64,000 nt of DNA from Winogradskyella schleiferi (GCF_013394655.1 NZ_CP053351.1:2510501-2574500); one strand, 5' to 3'. Shown: positions 7,831 to 17,408, counted from the stretch's first letter. Notes: generated by a model not told the origin, from the letters alone. Made by a program: numbers and translations.

Positions 7831-9303
7831 CTATTTAACTATTAGCTTTTTAACGGCTCTAGCAGTTTCACCTTTAAATTCCAACATATAAATACCAGAA
7901 TTCAAATCAAGGTTTAAAGTATTGGCACCTAATTGTAGCGTTTTTTCTGTTATCAATTTCCCATCGATGCTATAAACATTCAAGTGTTCAAAAGCCGTAT
8001 TATTATCAAAATTCAGTTGACCATCTGTAGGGTTCGGATAAATACTAAGCCCATTAAAAGCCAAATCATCAATACCTAAAAATGCACAATCAACAGGGTC
8101 AAACGTAACTAATCCCAATGAATTATCATCGTTTTGATGTGAAATTACAGCTTCTGCATCTGCAAGTGTATTAGGAACATTGTCTTCATCCCAACAATTG
8201 TGCAATGCCGTCAATGGATTGTCTGTATTGTTGAAAAGCGCATAGAGTGCGCCACCATTACCATTATCGGAAAACACATTCTGCCCAACATTATCAACGT
8301 TGTCACCTAAGTTTATCATGGATTCGCCTTGAAGTGTAATGCCCCATAAATTTCTTCGAATCTCATTACCACTTGCAATAATGTTATTACCTTCCACAGA
8401 TGCTACCAATGAAATACCACTTCCGCCTTGGAAAGGAACGCCTTGCGTATTATTGTCTTCAATAACATTATTTCTAATAAATGCAGATACATTGTTACTC
8501 TGAATAACCATACCATAACGATTGTCAGTTATGATATTATCATCGATTATAGCGTTCACACCTGCAGAACCTAAAAGGTCAGAAACAGAAAGGCCGCCTA
8601 CCAATGTTAAATTACGATCACCTTTTATGGTGTTCTGAATAATTTGTGTCGGCTGATCAGTAAGTGAAGGTCCTAAATTAATTTGTGGTCGGTTAGAATT
8701 CGCTTGATTATTACCTTCAAAATAATTGTTAAAAATATAAGGAGAAACTTGATTTGTAGCTCCAGATCCAATGCCTGTAGTTTCATTAAAGGTAATAGTA
8801 TTATTGGTAATTTGAGGCATTCCTCTAGAAAGTCCAATAACACCTCCTGTAGAAACACCAGAAACATTGTTGGTAAGTAAACAATTATTAATAGTGAAGG
8901 TTTCAGTTAATACACGAAGACCTCCTCCATATTGAATAGTTGCGTTTTGAATATTAATATCTGAAAATTCCTCAAAACGAAAACCGTCATAAGGTGCATT
9001 GGTGTCAACAGCCGTAAACATTACGCTGTTAGCGTCGACGTTAAAGGTTCCAAAAATGGTTATTCTTATATCTGCTCCAATTTCTAAAGTCACATCAGAA
9101 TTGATGAGAAACGTATCGGTCGCAGAAATTGTAAGGTCTTCCACTAAAGTATAGGTGGTTCCTGATACTGAAATAGTAGCAGGACTCGCCGCAACTAGAT
9201 CATCCAAGCTGTAGGTCATACCTGTATCTGGTGTGGTATATTGTGCAGAAAGCATACTGACAAAGCCAAAAACAGTAAATAAATTGAGTAATAGTTGTTT
9301 CAT
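7831..9303 (-). CDS. Secreted right-handed beta-helix protein with T9SS type A sorting domain
   Basis: At 490 aa it has a signal peptide (MKQLLLNLFTVFGFVSMLSA, cut after SAQ), then a long region of Asn-rich repeats with NNxI/V steps (for example IDDNIITDN, FIRNNVIEDN) typical of parallel beta-helices. It ends with an 80-residue Por-type sorting domain (GLSIYPNPTDGQLNFDN ... GIYMLEFKG ... KKLIVK). The protein should be exported by Sec, then passed through the outer membrane by the type IX system and anchored or released after domain removal. Beta-helix proteins often bind or cleave polysaccharides, but no catalytic site is recognisable. It is a single-gene unit with a strong terminator. Confidence 0.88.
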   Translation of the reverse strand: MKQLLLNLFTVFGFVSMLSAQYTTPDTGMTYSLDDLVAASPATISVSGTTYTLVEDLTISATDTFLINSDVTLEIGADIRITIFGTFNVDANSVMFTAVDTNAPYDGFRFEEFSDINIQNATIQYGGGLRVLTETFTINNCLLTNNVSGVSTGGVIGLSRGMPQITNNTITFNETTGIGSGATNQVSPYIFNNYFEGNNQANSNRPQINLGPSLTDQPTQIIQNTIKGDRNLTLVGGLSVSDLLGSAGVNAIIDDNIITDNRYGMVIQSNNVSAFIRNNVIEDNNTQGVPFQGGSGISLVASVEGNNIIASGNEIRRNLWGITLQGESMINLGDNVDNVGQNVFSDNGNGGALYALFNNTDNPLTALHNCWDEDNVPNTLADAEAVISHQNDDNSLGLVTFDPVDCAFLGIDDLAFNGLSIYPNPTDGQLNFDNNTAFEHLNVYSIDGKLITEKTLQLGANTLNLDLNSGIYMLEFKGETARAVKKLIVK

Positions 9304-9548
9304 AAGGTTGTGTTTTTTGAATTTTGATAAAATTATAAAATATTGCCTGTTATGGCTATTAAAAAAGGAACTTTAATAGAATATTTTAAATTTCAAGACA
9401 ACTTTAGAGTTTGAAAAAATTATTTCCTAAATATAGAATTGGATAGATTTGTAAAAGCTTGATAGAATAAAATTAATGGTAATCTAAATTTATCGCAGAC
9501 TTAAGGTATAGATTATTTATGACTAGGAATAAGATAATTATTTATAGA

Positions 9549-9977
9549 TTAATCCTTGACATCAACAAGCTTCATATTTTTAGCCCATTGTACAGCCGAT
9601 TCAATTGTAGTAAAACGTTTTATTTTCTTTTTAAAAAAAATGTTTTCAATTGCAGAATTTACCGAACTAACATTATTGTATGAAACAATACCATAACCTT
9701 TTAAGTCAAGGCTATGCTTATAAAATTTAAGCCAATCCATTGGTACTACCGAATATGAATTAATTCTATGGGATATATAAACCAAGTCGGTACCATCGGT
9801 TTTCGTGAAATCAATGACATCTTTAACGGTAAGTTTTCCATGATCTTCCCAAGAATAGCTCTCACCTTCCTTGACTTCTGAAATAACAAAACCGTCAAAA
9901 ATAAAAACATCGCCAAACTTATAATTCAGTTCTTTGAGAACTTCCGAATATAAATTGCTATGTTTTATACTTAACAT
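9549..9977 (-). CDS. Hypothetical protein, 142 aa
   Basis: There is no signal peptide or membrane span. The sequence alternates strands and helices (DVFIFDGFVISEVKEG, then LDLKGYGIVSYNN) and ends with TTIESAVQWAKNM, loosely like small STAS/SpoIIAA-type folds that Flavobacteriaceae carry in many copies; this is a weak impression. It stands alone: 245 bases without features separate it from the T9SS gene, and 60 bases from the TPR lipoprotein gene, which is upstream on the same strand. Function unknown. Confidence 0.6.
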   Translation of the reverse strand: MLSIKHSNLYSEVLKELNYKFGDVFIFDGFVISEVKEGESYSWEDHGKLTVKDVIDFTKTDGTDLVYISHRINSYSVVPMDWLKFYKHSLDLKGYGIVSYNNVSSVNSAIENIFFKKKIKRFTTIESAVQWAKNMKLVDVKD

Positions 9978-10037
9978 ATGGTTAAGTTAGGAAATTTCTT
10001 TATAATAAAAAAATAGACTCATAAGGCTTAGCTGCAT

Positions 10038-10742
10038 TTATTCATTGCTATCAGCTATATAAGCATTTACAAACTCCTTGGCTCGTCTATTCTGAGAATT
10101 AATTTCTAGCGTCTTTTTATAATTGGTATAGGCTTGTAAACTATCGCCATGTAATAAATAAGCTTCTCCTAAACTATCATAGACATTAGCGCTTTCAGGA
10201 TGCAATGCTGCATTTATTTTTAATATCTCAATTGCTTTTGCATATTCATGTTTTCTTATGTGTTGGTAACCCATGCTATTAAATTCCCGTTCGTTTATAA
10301 AGATGCTTGTAGAATCTTGTTTTTTAATTTCTAAATAACCAGCTAGTGCTTTGTCATAATTACCTTCTTTTAGATGAGCACTTGGCGTTTTATAACCTTC
10401 TGGTACTTTTAGATAGTCGTAGGTAATTTGGTTTTCATTTTCTTCTGAAATTGCAGACAAGTAGCGTTCTTTCGTTTCCGGATGTTGTACAAAACGGAAT
10501 TTCTTATACATATCTGCCACAAAAAATTCGTTCGTGTCTAAAGCTACAGGTTTAATTTTCCCTCCTCGCCAATTTAGAAAAAGTGTGTTGTTTTCATAGT
10601 AAACCTCAATTAAATCATCGTAATGATAAAGGTAACTTCCTGAAGTTTCATTTTTAAATGCTTCTGAATAGTCGATATTATTTGAACAATTAAACACTAT
10701 GAATAAAAGTGATAGTAATAAAAAAAGTGTTTTTAGTTTCAT
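10038..10742 (-). CDS. TPR-containing lipoprotein
   Basis: The start is placed at ATG 10742, because it gives a lipoprotein signal (MKLKTLFLLLSLLFIVFNC, Cys19 as lipid site). The frame is open to 10778, but that extension runs into the terminator hairpin of the upstream gene. After a beta-rich stretch (SGSYLYHYDDLIEVYYEN, like the C-terminal domain found behind beta-lactamase-type proteins) the last 110 residues form tetratricopeptide repeats: YDKALAGYLEIKK, YAKAIEILKINAALHPES, NVYDSLGEAYLLHGDSLQAY. It is likely a periplasmic or outer-membrane protein with a binding role. Its partner is unknown. Confidence 0.72.
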   Translation of the reverse strand: MKLKTLFLLLSLLFIVFNCSNNIDYSEAFKNETSGSYLYHYDDLIEVYYENNTLFLNWRGGKIKPVALDTNEFFVADMYKKFRFVQHPETKERYLSAISEENENQITYDYLKVPEGYKTPSAHLKEGNYDKALAGYLEIKKQDSTSIFINEREFNSMGYQHIRKHEYAKAIEILKINAALHPESANVYDSLGEAYLLHGDSLQAYTNYKKTLEINSQNRRAKEFVNAYIADSNE

Positions 10743-10778
10743 ATTGAGAAAAGTTTGGTTGCGTTTAATTTTGAACAT

Positions 10779-10804
10779 AAAAAAAGTCCCACTATATGTG
10801 AGAC
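10779..10804 (-). terminator. Intrinsic terminator of the cyclophilin-FKBP gene
   Basis: On the minus strand GTCTCAC, loop ATATA, GTGGGAC followed by seven T. The stem has seven pairs with one G-U. It lies about 39 bases after the stop codon at 10843 and just upstream of the TPR lipoprotein start. Confidence 0.75.
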
Positions 10805-10842
10805 GATTCTTTTTCTATTTTGTTACTTAAAAATGATAAACC

Positions 10843-11778
10843 TTAGGCTTTTACATCCATTAATTCCACATCGAATACCAAAACTGCGTTTGGTGGAATG
10901 ACGCCTCCAGCTCCAGCAGCACCATATGCTAAATCACTAGGAATTACCAAACGTGCTTTATCGCCAACGTTCAATAAACAAATACCTTCATCCCAACCTG
11001 GAATTACTTGACCTACGCCTACTTGAAAATCTAATGGCGAATTTCTTTTGTATGAGGAGTCGAAAACCGTGCCATCTGCCAGTTGACCTTTGTAGTGAAC
11101 AGATACCGTATTTCCTTTTTCAGCTTTTTTACCCTCTCCTTTCTGAATGATTTTGTATCGTAAACCAGATTCAGTTTCGTCAAATCCTTGAGCCAATTTA
11201 TCCAATTCTGCACTTGCTGCTTCGCGTTCTGCTGCGATACGCTTTTCACGAGAACCTTCAAAAGTTCTAAACGCTTCAATAGCATTAAACTTTTCTGCCT
11301 TGTCGCCTTGTCTTATGATTTCTAAGCTTTCAATCTTATCGCCTTGCGAAATAGCATCTACAACATCTTGTCCTTCAACAACGTTTCCAAAAACCGTATG
11401 CTTTCCATCTAACCAATCCGTAGCAACATGTGTAATGTAGAATTGACTACCATTAGTTCCAGGACCTGAATTAGCCATAGCCAAGACACCAGGACCATCA
11501 TGTTTTAAATCTGGATGAAACTCATCATCAAATTTATAACCAGGATTTCCTGTTCCTGTACCTTGAGGACAACCACCTTGTATCATAAAATCTGGGATAA
11601 CTCTGTGGAATTTTAAACCATCATAATAAGGATTTCCTTGTGGTTTAGCCGAATTTTCTAAGTTTCCTTCAGCTAAGGCCACAAAATTACCAACTGTTCC
11701 TGGAGCCTTTTCGAACTCCAAATTCACTAATATCTCACCTTTTGTGGTGTTGAATTTTGCGTATAAACCGTCTTGCAT
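10843..11778 (-). CDS. Cyclophilin-FKBP fusion peptidyl-prolyl isomerase
   Basis: Two different proline isomerase folds are joined in one 311-aa protein. Residues about 1-150 are a cyclophilin ([33 protein letters not shown]). A 50-residue charged helical linker follows ([20 protein letters not shown]), then a C-terminal FKBP domain ([38 protein letters not shown]). Both should catalyse cis-trans isomerisation of X-Pro bonds. No signal peptide is present, so a cytoplasmic place is likely. ATG 11778 ([10 protein letters not shown]) is preferred over the 9-residue longer form at 11805, since a TATCTTTG element lies between 11803 and 11810. It ends in a clear terminator. Confidence 0.9.
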   Translation of the reverse strand: MQDGLYAKFNTTKGEILVNLEFEKAPGTVGNFVALAEGNLENSAKPQGNPYYDGLKFHRVIPDFMIQGGCPQGTGTGNPGYKFDDEFHPDLKHDGPGVLAMANSGPGTNGSQFYITHVATDWLDGKHTVFGNVVEGQDVVDAISQGDKIESLEIIRQGDKAEKFNAIEAFRTFEGSREKRIAAEREAASAELDKLAQGFDETESGLRYKIIQKGEGKKAEKGNTVSVHYKGQLADGTVFDSSYKRNSPLDFQVGVGQVIPGWDEGICLLNVGDKARLVIPSDLAYGAAGAGGVIPPNAVLVFDVELMDVKA

Positions 11779-11802
11779 TGTGTTTTCTTTTGTTTGAAGG
11801 TG

Positions 11803-11810
11803 CAAAGATA
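11803..11810 (-). promoter_or_regulatory. -7 promoter element of the cyclophilin-FKBP gene
   Basis: The minus strand reads TATCTTTG, an exact TAnnTTTG match, 25 bases upstream of the chosen ATG. No TTG at the -33 distance. Confidence 0.45.
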
Positions 11811-11949
11811 GTCAATGATTTATGATTTACGAATTTAGATTCAAGTTTTGGATGATTGTTAAAAAAATGACGGAAGACGGACTACGAAATATTGAACTGT
11901 CAGGATTGTGGATTGAGAACAAAGAATTACGACTTAAATAGCGAAATAT

Positions 11950-11979
11950 TTGAAATTCGAATTAATAAAGTTAGTTTTG
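11950..11979 (+). promoter_or_regulatory. Full Bacteroidota promoter: TTG - 19 bp - TAGTTTTG
   Basis: The -33 TTG (11950-11952) and -7 TAGTTTTG (11972-11979) are separated by 19 bases, the consensus distance. The ATG at 11993 gives a leader of only a few bases. Confidence 0.65.
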
Positions 11980-11992
11980 AAAAAAAAACGAC

Positions 11993-12433
11993 ATGGCATT
12001 TTTATCTAAACTCTTCGGCTCTGAAACTAAATCTGATGATACCGTTGAGGCAATTATAACTGACGTCGAGAACAGACCTTTCGGAGTCTCAGAAAACAAT
12101 GTGCTTTTTGCAGGTTTGAATGAATTGGGTGGTTATTTCTTTTTTCAAACTGTTATTGTCGGGCAACTTAAGGTGAAATGTAAGACTGGCGCTGATCTGA
12201 TTTTTAAAGGTGATAATTTTGAATTAAAACTAAAATCTGATATGCCAGAATTTGAATCTGAAGGCTCTGATATAAAAGGAAGAAATGTAACTAAGATTGA
12301 TTTTCAGGTTGAGGAAAGTGAAGTAAAAAAATTGGAGAATGCTACTCTTAGAAGTATTCGGCTGAAAGTTAAAAAACATGAAATTTTGTTTAGCAAGTAT
12401 GTTGTTGACGACGCTATCGATGAGGAAGAATAG
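11993..12433 (+). CDS. Conserved hypothetical protein, 146 aa
   Basis: It begins MAFLSKLFGSET. Beta-strand rich throughout (YFFFQTVIVGQLKVKCKTGA, ATLRSIRLKVKKHEILFSKY) with an acidic tail (DDAIDEEE); no signal peptide, no membrane span. It looks like a small all-beta cytoplasmic protein of a kind seen in many Bacteroidota, but I do not recognise a named family. It has its own well-formed promoter and is followed by 419 bases of repeats, so it is a single-gene unit. Confidence 0.6.
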   Translation: MAFLSKLFGSETKSDDTVEAIITDVENRPFGVSENNVLFAGLNELGGYFFFQTVIVGQLKVKCKTGADLIFKGDNFELKLKSDMPEFESEGSDIKGRNVTKIDFQVEESEVKKLENATLRSIRLKVKKHEILFSKYVVDDAIDEEE

Positions 12434-12852
12434 AGTTTTTGGCAAATTGCACTGGTCAAATTTTTGCAACGAATTTCACTAATTTTCACAAATTATCTAC
12501 GTCATAAATCCTTGACGTAAAGTTATTATGCAGAGATTCACAGCGTTTACACGGAGATTCTCAGAGAAATTGTAATAATTTGAAATTGGACATGAATTAC
12601 ACAAATTTTTTACAAATTAATTCCTTTACGGCTTTGCGTAAAAAATTATACTGAGATTCGCAGAGGTTTCATGTGGTACAAATGATACTTTAAAAACTAA
12701 ATTTTTAAATGAACAACTAATCTACTGATCCCGATAGCTATCAGGAGAGACTGCGACTTCAAACTTTCCCCTTTGGGGACATCGAAGATTCAATGAATCA
12801 AAATAAATAAAATATAAACTACTGAATTAAATGTCCAAAGGATAAAGGGGAA
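12434..12852. repeat. Intergenic repeat cluster between a hypothetical gene and recQ
   Basis: No gene seen. Degenerate phrases recur: AATTTCACTAATTTTCAC (12475), GAGATTCACAGCG (about 12534), ACGGCTTTGCGTAAAAA (about 12630) and GAGATTCGCAGAGGTTTC (about 12655). At 12729-12746 is the palindrome TCCCGATAGCTATCAGGA (one base from perfect). At 12765-12852 an inverted pair, TTTCCCCTTTGGGGAC and GTCCAAAGGATAAAGGGGAA, ends exactly at the recQ stop codon and may end the recQ transcript. Confidence 0.6.
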
Positions 12853-15054
12853 CTAGTTAGCTACTTCACTCATAAATTTAATGCGATACAAACGTAATTC
12901 TTCATCATCATAATCACCATCAAATTCTTCAATGGCATCGTCTATTTTATCGCTTTCAGATTCCATAAAATACTCATGGATTTCCTCTTGCTGGTCTTCG
13001 TCTAAAATCTCATCTATCCAATAGTTGATATTCAACTTGGTACCCGAAAAGACAATAGATTCCATTTCCTTGATAAACGCTTTCATTTCCATGCCTTTTG
13101 AAGATGCAATATCACTTAAAGGCAATTTTCTATCGACATTTTGTATAATGTATAATTTTATGGCAGAGTTTGTGCCAGTAGATTTGACAATCATATCATC
13201 TGGTCGCATAATGTCGTTATCCTCAACATAATCAGCAATTAAACCCACAAAATCCTTACCGTATTTTTTGGCCTTACTCTCTCCAACGCCATGTACGTTA
13301 GACAATTCTTCTATAGTAATAGGATATTTCAGCGCCATATCTTCTAATGAAGGGTCTTGAAAAATTACAAATGGAGGTACCCCTAATTTTTTGGCATTAC
13401 GTTTCCGTAAATCCTTTAGCATTTTCATCAATTTCTCGTCGGCTACTGCTCCACCACCTTTAGCATTGGTTATAATACCATCGCCTGTATCTTCATCAAA
13501 CACATGGTCTTCTGCCATCATAAAGGATTTTGGATTTTTAATAAAATCCAATCCACTTTTACTTAATCGTAAAACACCATAAGTTTCAATATCTTTCTTT
13601 AATAAACGAGCGACTATAACCTGACGAATCAACGCCATCCAATAGCGTTTATCTTTATCTTTTCCAACTCCAAAAAATTCTTGACTATCAGTTTTATGAG
13701 ACGAAATAAGGGCATTTGAATTTCCAACAAGGACTTGAACTAAATCCTTGGCCTTATATTTTTCATTGGTTTTTTGTACGGTATCCAATAAAATCTGCAC
13801 GTCATCTTTAGCTTCCTTCTGTTTTTTAGGATGCCGTACATTATCATCCATATCGCCACCCTCGCCTATTGCATTATCAAACTCTTCCCCAAAATAATGA
13901 AGGATAAATTTTCGTCTGGACATAGACGTCTCAGAAAAAGCAACTACTTCTTGCAATAATGCATGTCCTATCTCTTGTTCAGCAACAGGTTTTCCTGCCA
14001 TGAATTTTTCAAGCTTCTCAATATCTTTATAGGCATAGTAAGCCAAACAATGTCCTTCGCCTCCATCTCTACCAGCTCTTCCTGTTTCTTGATAATAACT
14101 TTCAATACTTTTAGGAATATCATGATGAATTACAAAACGCACATCGGGTTTGTCAATTCCCATTCCGAAAGCTATGGTGGCTACCACAACATCGGTATCT
14201 TCCATTAAGAACATATCTTGATGTTTCACTCTGGTTTTAGCATCAAGACCTGCGTGATAAGGCACTGCTTTTATCCCATTGACTTGAAGCACCTGCGATA
14301 ATTCTTCAACACGTTTACGACTTAGACAATAAATAATTCCAGATTTCCCTTCGTTCTGCTTTACGAAACGAATGATATCCGAATCTACATTTTTCGTTTT
14401 TGGTCGTACTTCATAATAAAGATTTGGCCTATTAAATGAGGCTTTAAACGTAACCGCATTTGGCATGCCTAAACTCTTCAAAATATCTTCTTGTACTTTT
14501 TCAGTTGCCGTTGCCGTCAGTCCTACGATTGGAATATCATCTCCAATACGTTTTATAATCGTTTTTAAATTTCTGTATTCTGGTCTAAAATCGTGTCCCC
14601 ATTCACTAATGCAATGGGCTTCATCCACTGCCATAAAAGAAATTTTAACCGTCCTAAGAAAATCAACATATTCTTCCTTGGTTAAAGATTCTGGAGCAAC
14701 ATAAAGCAATTTTGTAATACCATTTGTAATATCATCCTTCACGCGTTTGACTTCCGTTTTATTTAAAGATGAATTTAAAACGTGCGCGACACCTTCATTT
14801 TCAGACACAGCTCTAATAGCATCTACCTGATTTTTCATCAGCGCTATCAATGGAGATACCACAATGGCAGTACCCTCTTTTATTAAAGCCGGCAGTTGAT
14901 AACATAACGATTTTCCGCCACCAGTTGGCATAATAACGAAAGTGTTATTACCAGCTACGACGTTCTTAATTACTTCTTCTTGAAGGCCTTTGAACGCTGA
15001 AAACCCAAAGTACTTTTTTAATGCGGAGTGTAAATCAATTTCTGCAATACTCAT
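12853..15054 (-). CDS. recQ: ATP-dependent DNA helicase RecQ
   Basis: At 733 aa it is a full RecQ: Walker [17 protein letters not shown] (about 42-57), box [17 protein letters not shown], the C-terminal RecA-like lobe with [10 protein letters not shown], an RQC region and a C-terminal HRDC domain ([19 protein letters not shown], then [16 protein letters not shown]). It unwinds DNA 3' to 5' in recombination and fork repair. The RQC zinc site, which in E. coli uses four cysteines, has none here: [15 protein letters not shown] is followed by [15 protein letters not shown]. It is divergent from kdsD. Confidence 0.95.
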   Translation of the reverse strand: MSIAEIDLHSALKKYFGFSAFKGLQEEVIKNVVAGNNTFVIMPTGGGKSLCYQLPALIKEGTAIVVSPLIALMKNQVDAIRAVSENEGVAHVLNSSLNKTEVKRVKDDITNGITKLLYVAPESLTKEEYVDFLRTVKISFMAVDEAHCISEWGHDFRPEYRNLKTIIKRIGDDIPIVGLTATATEKVQEDILKSLGMPNAVTFKASFNRPNLYYEVRPKTKNVDSDIIRFVKQNEGKSGIIYCLSRKRVEELSQVLQVNGIKAVPYHAGLDAKTRVKHQDMFLMEDTDVVVATIAFGMGIDKPDVRFVIHHDIPKSIESYYQETGRAGRDGGEGHCLAYYAYKDIEKLEKFMAGKPVAEQEIGHALLQEVVAFSETSMSRRKFILHYFGEEFDNAIGEGGDMDDNVRHPKKQKEAKDDVQILLDTVQKTNEKYKAKDLVQVLVGNSNALISSHKTDSQEFFGVGKDKDKRYWMALIRQVIVARLLKKDIETYGVLRLSKSGLDFIKNPKSFMMAEDHVFDEDTGDGIITNAKGGGAVADEKLMKMLKDLRKRNAKKLGVPPFVIFQDPSLEDMALKYPITIEELSNVHGVGESKAKKYGKDFVGLIADYVEDNDIMRPDDMIVKSTGTNSAIKLYIIQNVDRKLPLSDIASSKGMEMKAFIKEMESIVFSGTKLNINYWIDEILDEDQQEEIHEYFMESESDKIDDAIEEFDGDYDDEELRLYRIKFMSEVAN

Positions 15055-15076
15055 TAATCCCTATTGGTATTTTATA

Positions 15077-15084
15077 TACATTTG
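15077..15084 (+). promoter_or_regulatory. Probable -7 element of the kdsD-tatC operon (TACATTTG)
   Basis: An exact TAnnTTTG match in the 88-bp space between recQ and kdsD, 58 bases before the kdsD start. The -33 TTG is not evident. Confidence 0.45.
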
Positions 15085-15142
15085 CAACAACTTTAAAGAT
15101 AACAAATTCTTTAAACTTAGAAAACTCTATAAAAAATAAGTT

Positions 15143-16108
15143 TTGAACACTAAGGAATCCATCCTAAAAATTGCGAGAGCAACCATAAAATTAGAAAGTA
15201 AAGCTATTGATAATTTATCAGATTTACTAACGAACGATTTTGCGGATGCCGTAGAACTCATTTATAAGTCTAAAGGACGCGTTATTATCACAGGAATCGG
15301 TAAAAGTGCTATCATCGCCAATAAGATTGTCGCCACTTTAAATTCTACTGGAACTCCAGCAATTTTTATGCATGCTGCGGATGCTATCCATGGCGACCTT
15401 GGGCTAATTCTTGAAGATGATGTGGTCATTTGTATTTCTAAAAGTGGAAACACGCCAGAAATTAAAGTTTTGGTGCCGCTTATTAAAAATGCAAATAACA
15501 AAATGATTGCCATTACTGGAAATACTGAATCGTACTTAGGACAACAAGCCGATTTTATTTTGAATGCGTACGTGGCACAAGAAGCTTGCCCGAATAATTT
15601 AGCACCAACAACAAGTACAACGGCACAGCTGGTTATGGGAGACGCATTAGCGATTTGCTTATTGGATTTACGTGGATTTTCGAGTAAGGATTTTGCAAAA
15701 TACCATCCAGGAGGTGCACTTGGTAAACGCTTGTATTTACGCGTCAATGATTTATCATCCCAAAACCAGAAGCCACAAGTTGGACTTGAAGCGTCGTTAA
15801 AAGAAGTGATTGTAGAAATTACCGAAAAAATGCTTGGTGTTACAGCAGTTGTCGAAAACGATAAAATTGTGGGCATTATTACTGATGGCGATTTAAGACG
15901 TATGTTGAGCAAAAGTGATGATATTTCAGGTTTAAGGGCCAAAGATATTATGAGCAATAATCCACGACGGATTGCAGAAGACGCTATGGCAGTAGATGCT
16001 AAGGAGCTTATGGAAGAATTTGGAATTTCCCAATTGCTGGTGGAACATGATGGTAAATTTTCAGGTGTAGTTCATCTTCATGATTTAATAAAAGAAGGCA
16101 TTATATAA
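15143..16108 (+). CDS. kdsD: D-arabinose 5-phosphate isomerase (KpsF/GutQ family)
   Basis: The 321-aa protein has a SIS sugar isomerase domain (GIGKSAIIANKIVATLNSTG, MHAADAIHGDLGL, SKSGNTPE) followed by two CBS motifs (about 205-321; GIITDGDLRRML, FSGVVHLHDL). This is the standard build of KdsD, which converts ribulose 5-phosphate to arabinose 5-phosphate, the first step to Kdo for the LPS inner core. The start is TTG at 15143 (MNTKESILKIAR); no upstream ATG is in frame. The stop overlaps the tatC start in TAATG, so the two are translated together. Confidence 0.92.
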   Translation: MNTKESILKIARATIKLESKAIDNLSDLLTNDFADAVELIYKSKGRVIITGIGKSAIIANKIVATLNSTGTPAIFMHAADAIHGDLGLILEDDVVICISKSGNTPEIKVLVPLIKNANNKMIAITGNTESYLGQQADFILNAYVAQEACPNNLAPTTSTTAQLVMGDALAICLLDLRGFSSKDFAKYHPGGALGKRLYLRVNDLSSQNQKPQVGLEASLKEVIVEITEKMLGVTAVVENDKIVGIITDGDLRRMLSKSDDISGLRAKDIMSNNPRRIAEDAMAVDAKELMEEFGISQLLVEHDGKFSGVVHLHDLIKEGII

Positions 16109-16950
16109 TGGCGAAAAAACAAATGGATGAGATGTCTTTTTTAGACCATCTCGAAGATTTAAGATGGCATTTAATAAGAGCTGTTGCTAGTGTTATAATT
16201 GCAGCGACTTTAGCTTTTATTTTTAAAGACTTTGTGGTTGGGATTATAATGGCCCCAAAACACATGGATTTTCCGACTTATGTTGCACTTTGTAATCTGT
16301 CTAAGTTTTTTGGGATGGATATGTCTTTCTGCGCCAATGAGCTACCATTTGTAATTGAAGTCAGATCCGTTGGAGGTCAGTTTTCTGCGCATATCTGGAC
16401 TTCTATTTATGCAGGCATCGTAGTTGCGTTTCCTTATGTATTATATCAATTGTGGAGTTTTATAAGTCCAGGATTACAAGATAACGAGCGTAAAAGCTCA
16501 AGAGGATTTATTCTTATCGCATCATTTCTCTTCTTTTTGGGTGTTGCTTTTGGGTATTATGTAATAACACCTCTATCATTAAACTTTTTAACCAATTACA
16601 CGTTTGCTGAAGAAGTCTCAAATGCCTTTGATTTAAGTTCCTATAATTCCATTGTTCGCTCATCTTCCTTGGCTGCAGGTTGTGTTTTTGAGTTACCAAT
16701 TGTCATATACTTCTTAACTAAAGTTGGACTAGTTACCCCTCAAATCTTGAGAAAATACCGAAAATATGCTCTAGTGGTTGTATTATTATTATCTGCCATA
16801 ATTACACCTCCGGATATTGCCAGTCAGGTTATTGTGGCCATACCAATATTATTATTGTACCAAGTGAGTATATATATTTCTGCCGTGGTGGTTAGAAATC
16901 AAGCTAGAAAAACGGCAAAAGCAAATAAAAAATCTAAAGTTAAGTCTTAA
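16108..16950 (+). CDS. tatC: Sec-independent protein translocase subunit TatC
   Basis: At 280 aa with six membrane helices. It begins with the TatC signature MSFLDHLEDLRWHLIRA (about 8-24), which forms part of the twin-arginine signal binding site, and carries FISPGLQDNERK in the cytoplasmic loop and FELPIVIYFLTKVGLVTP. TatC recognises folded Tat substrates in the inner membrane together with TatA. A central insertion (NLSKFFGMDMSFCANELPF) in the first periplasmic loop is common in Bacteroidota. Overlaps kdsD by one base; 3 bases before the next gene. Confidence 0.95.
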   Translation: MAKKQMDEMSFLDHLEDLRWHLIRAVASVIIAATLAFIFKDFVVGIIMAPKHMDFPTYVALCNLSKFFGMDMSFCANELPFVIEVRSVGGQFSAHIWTSIYAGIVVAFPYVLYQLWSFISPGLQDNERKSSRGFILIASFLFFLGVAFGYYVITPLSLNFLTNYTFAEEVSNAFDLSSYNSIVRSSSLAAGCVFELPIVIYFLTKVGLVTPQILRKYRKYALVVVLLLSAIITPPDIASQVIVAIPILLLYQVSIYISAVVVRNQARKTAKANKKSKVKS

Positions 16951-16953
16951 ATT

Positions 16954-17310
16954 ATGTCTGATATTGTAGAGGAATTCAATGATTATCGTGCTAAAATGAA
17001 TGATAAAATATTAGCCGATAACAACAAAATTGTTAAACGCATTTTTAATCTTGATACCAATGCGTTTCAAGCTGGTGCTTTAGATAAAAAAACCAAAGAA
17101 CTTTTAGGGTTGGTGGCTTCAACTGTTTTACGTTGTGATGATTGTGTTAAGTATCATTTGGAAGCCTCCTATAAGGAAGGTTTGACCAAAGAAGAAATCA
17201 GCGAGGCCCTTGGTATTGCGACTTTGGTTGGTGGTACTATCGTGATTCCACATCTGAGGCGTGCCCATGAATATTGGGAAGCCATTGAGCAGCACAACCA
17301 ACAAGGTTAA
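16954..17310 (+). CDS. Carboxymuconolactone decarboxylase / AhpD-like protein
   Basis: The 118-aa helical protein carries the AhpD-type redox motif: C61-DD-C64 with H68 (LRCDDCVKYHLE), followed by GLTKEEISEALGIATLVGG. Proteins with this CxxC-xxx-H arrangement act as thiol peroxidase partners or reductases; the decarboxylase name comes from the family and need not describe its activity. It is the third gene of the kdsD-tatC unit, with 3 bases of spacing. The cytoplasmic role is not known. Confidence 0.85.
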   Translation: MSDIVEEFNDYRAKMNDKILADNNKIVKRIFNLDTNAFQAGALDKKTKELLGLVASTVLRCDDCVKYHLEASYKEGLTKEEISEALGIATLVGGTIVIPHLRRAHEYWEAIEQHNQQG

Positions 17311-17321
17311 ACTTTTAATAA

Positions 17322-17408
17322 ATGACTGCCAAAGCCAATAGAATCTATATGATTTTATTAATTTTAGCGCTCTTATTCCTTTTTAATGATGAAATAGGAA
17401 TAAAATAA
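17322..17408 (+). CDS. Possible 28-aa single-span membrane peptide
   Basis: ATG at 17322 opens MTAKANRIYMILLILALLFL then FNDEIGIK and a stop. It has a positively charged start, a clear hydrophobic span (about 9-21) and a polar tail, and lies 11 bases after the previous stop. Chance is a real alternative in AT-rich DNA; only conservation could decide. Confidence 0.3.
   Translation: MTAKANRIYMILLILALLFLFNDEIGIK

Noticed and set aside
11806..11992. Spacer text such as GATTTATGATTTACGA and GGAAGACGGACTACG resembling a repeat
   Set aside because: Looks like other repetitive spacer phrases, but no second clear copy was found in this window.
15262..15957. 231-codon open frame on the minus strand opposite kdsD
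   Set aside because: It is the antisense of a clearly real SIS/CBS gene; low-complexity translation, no own promoter.
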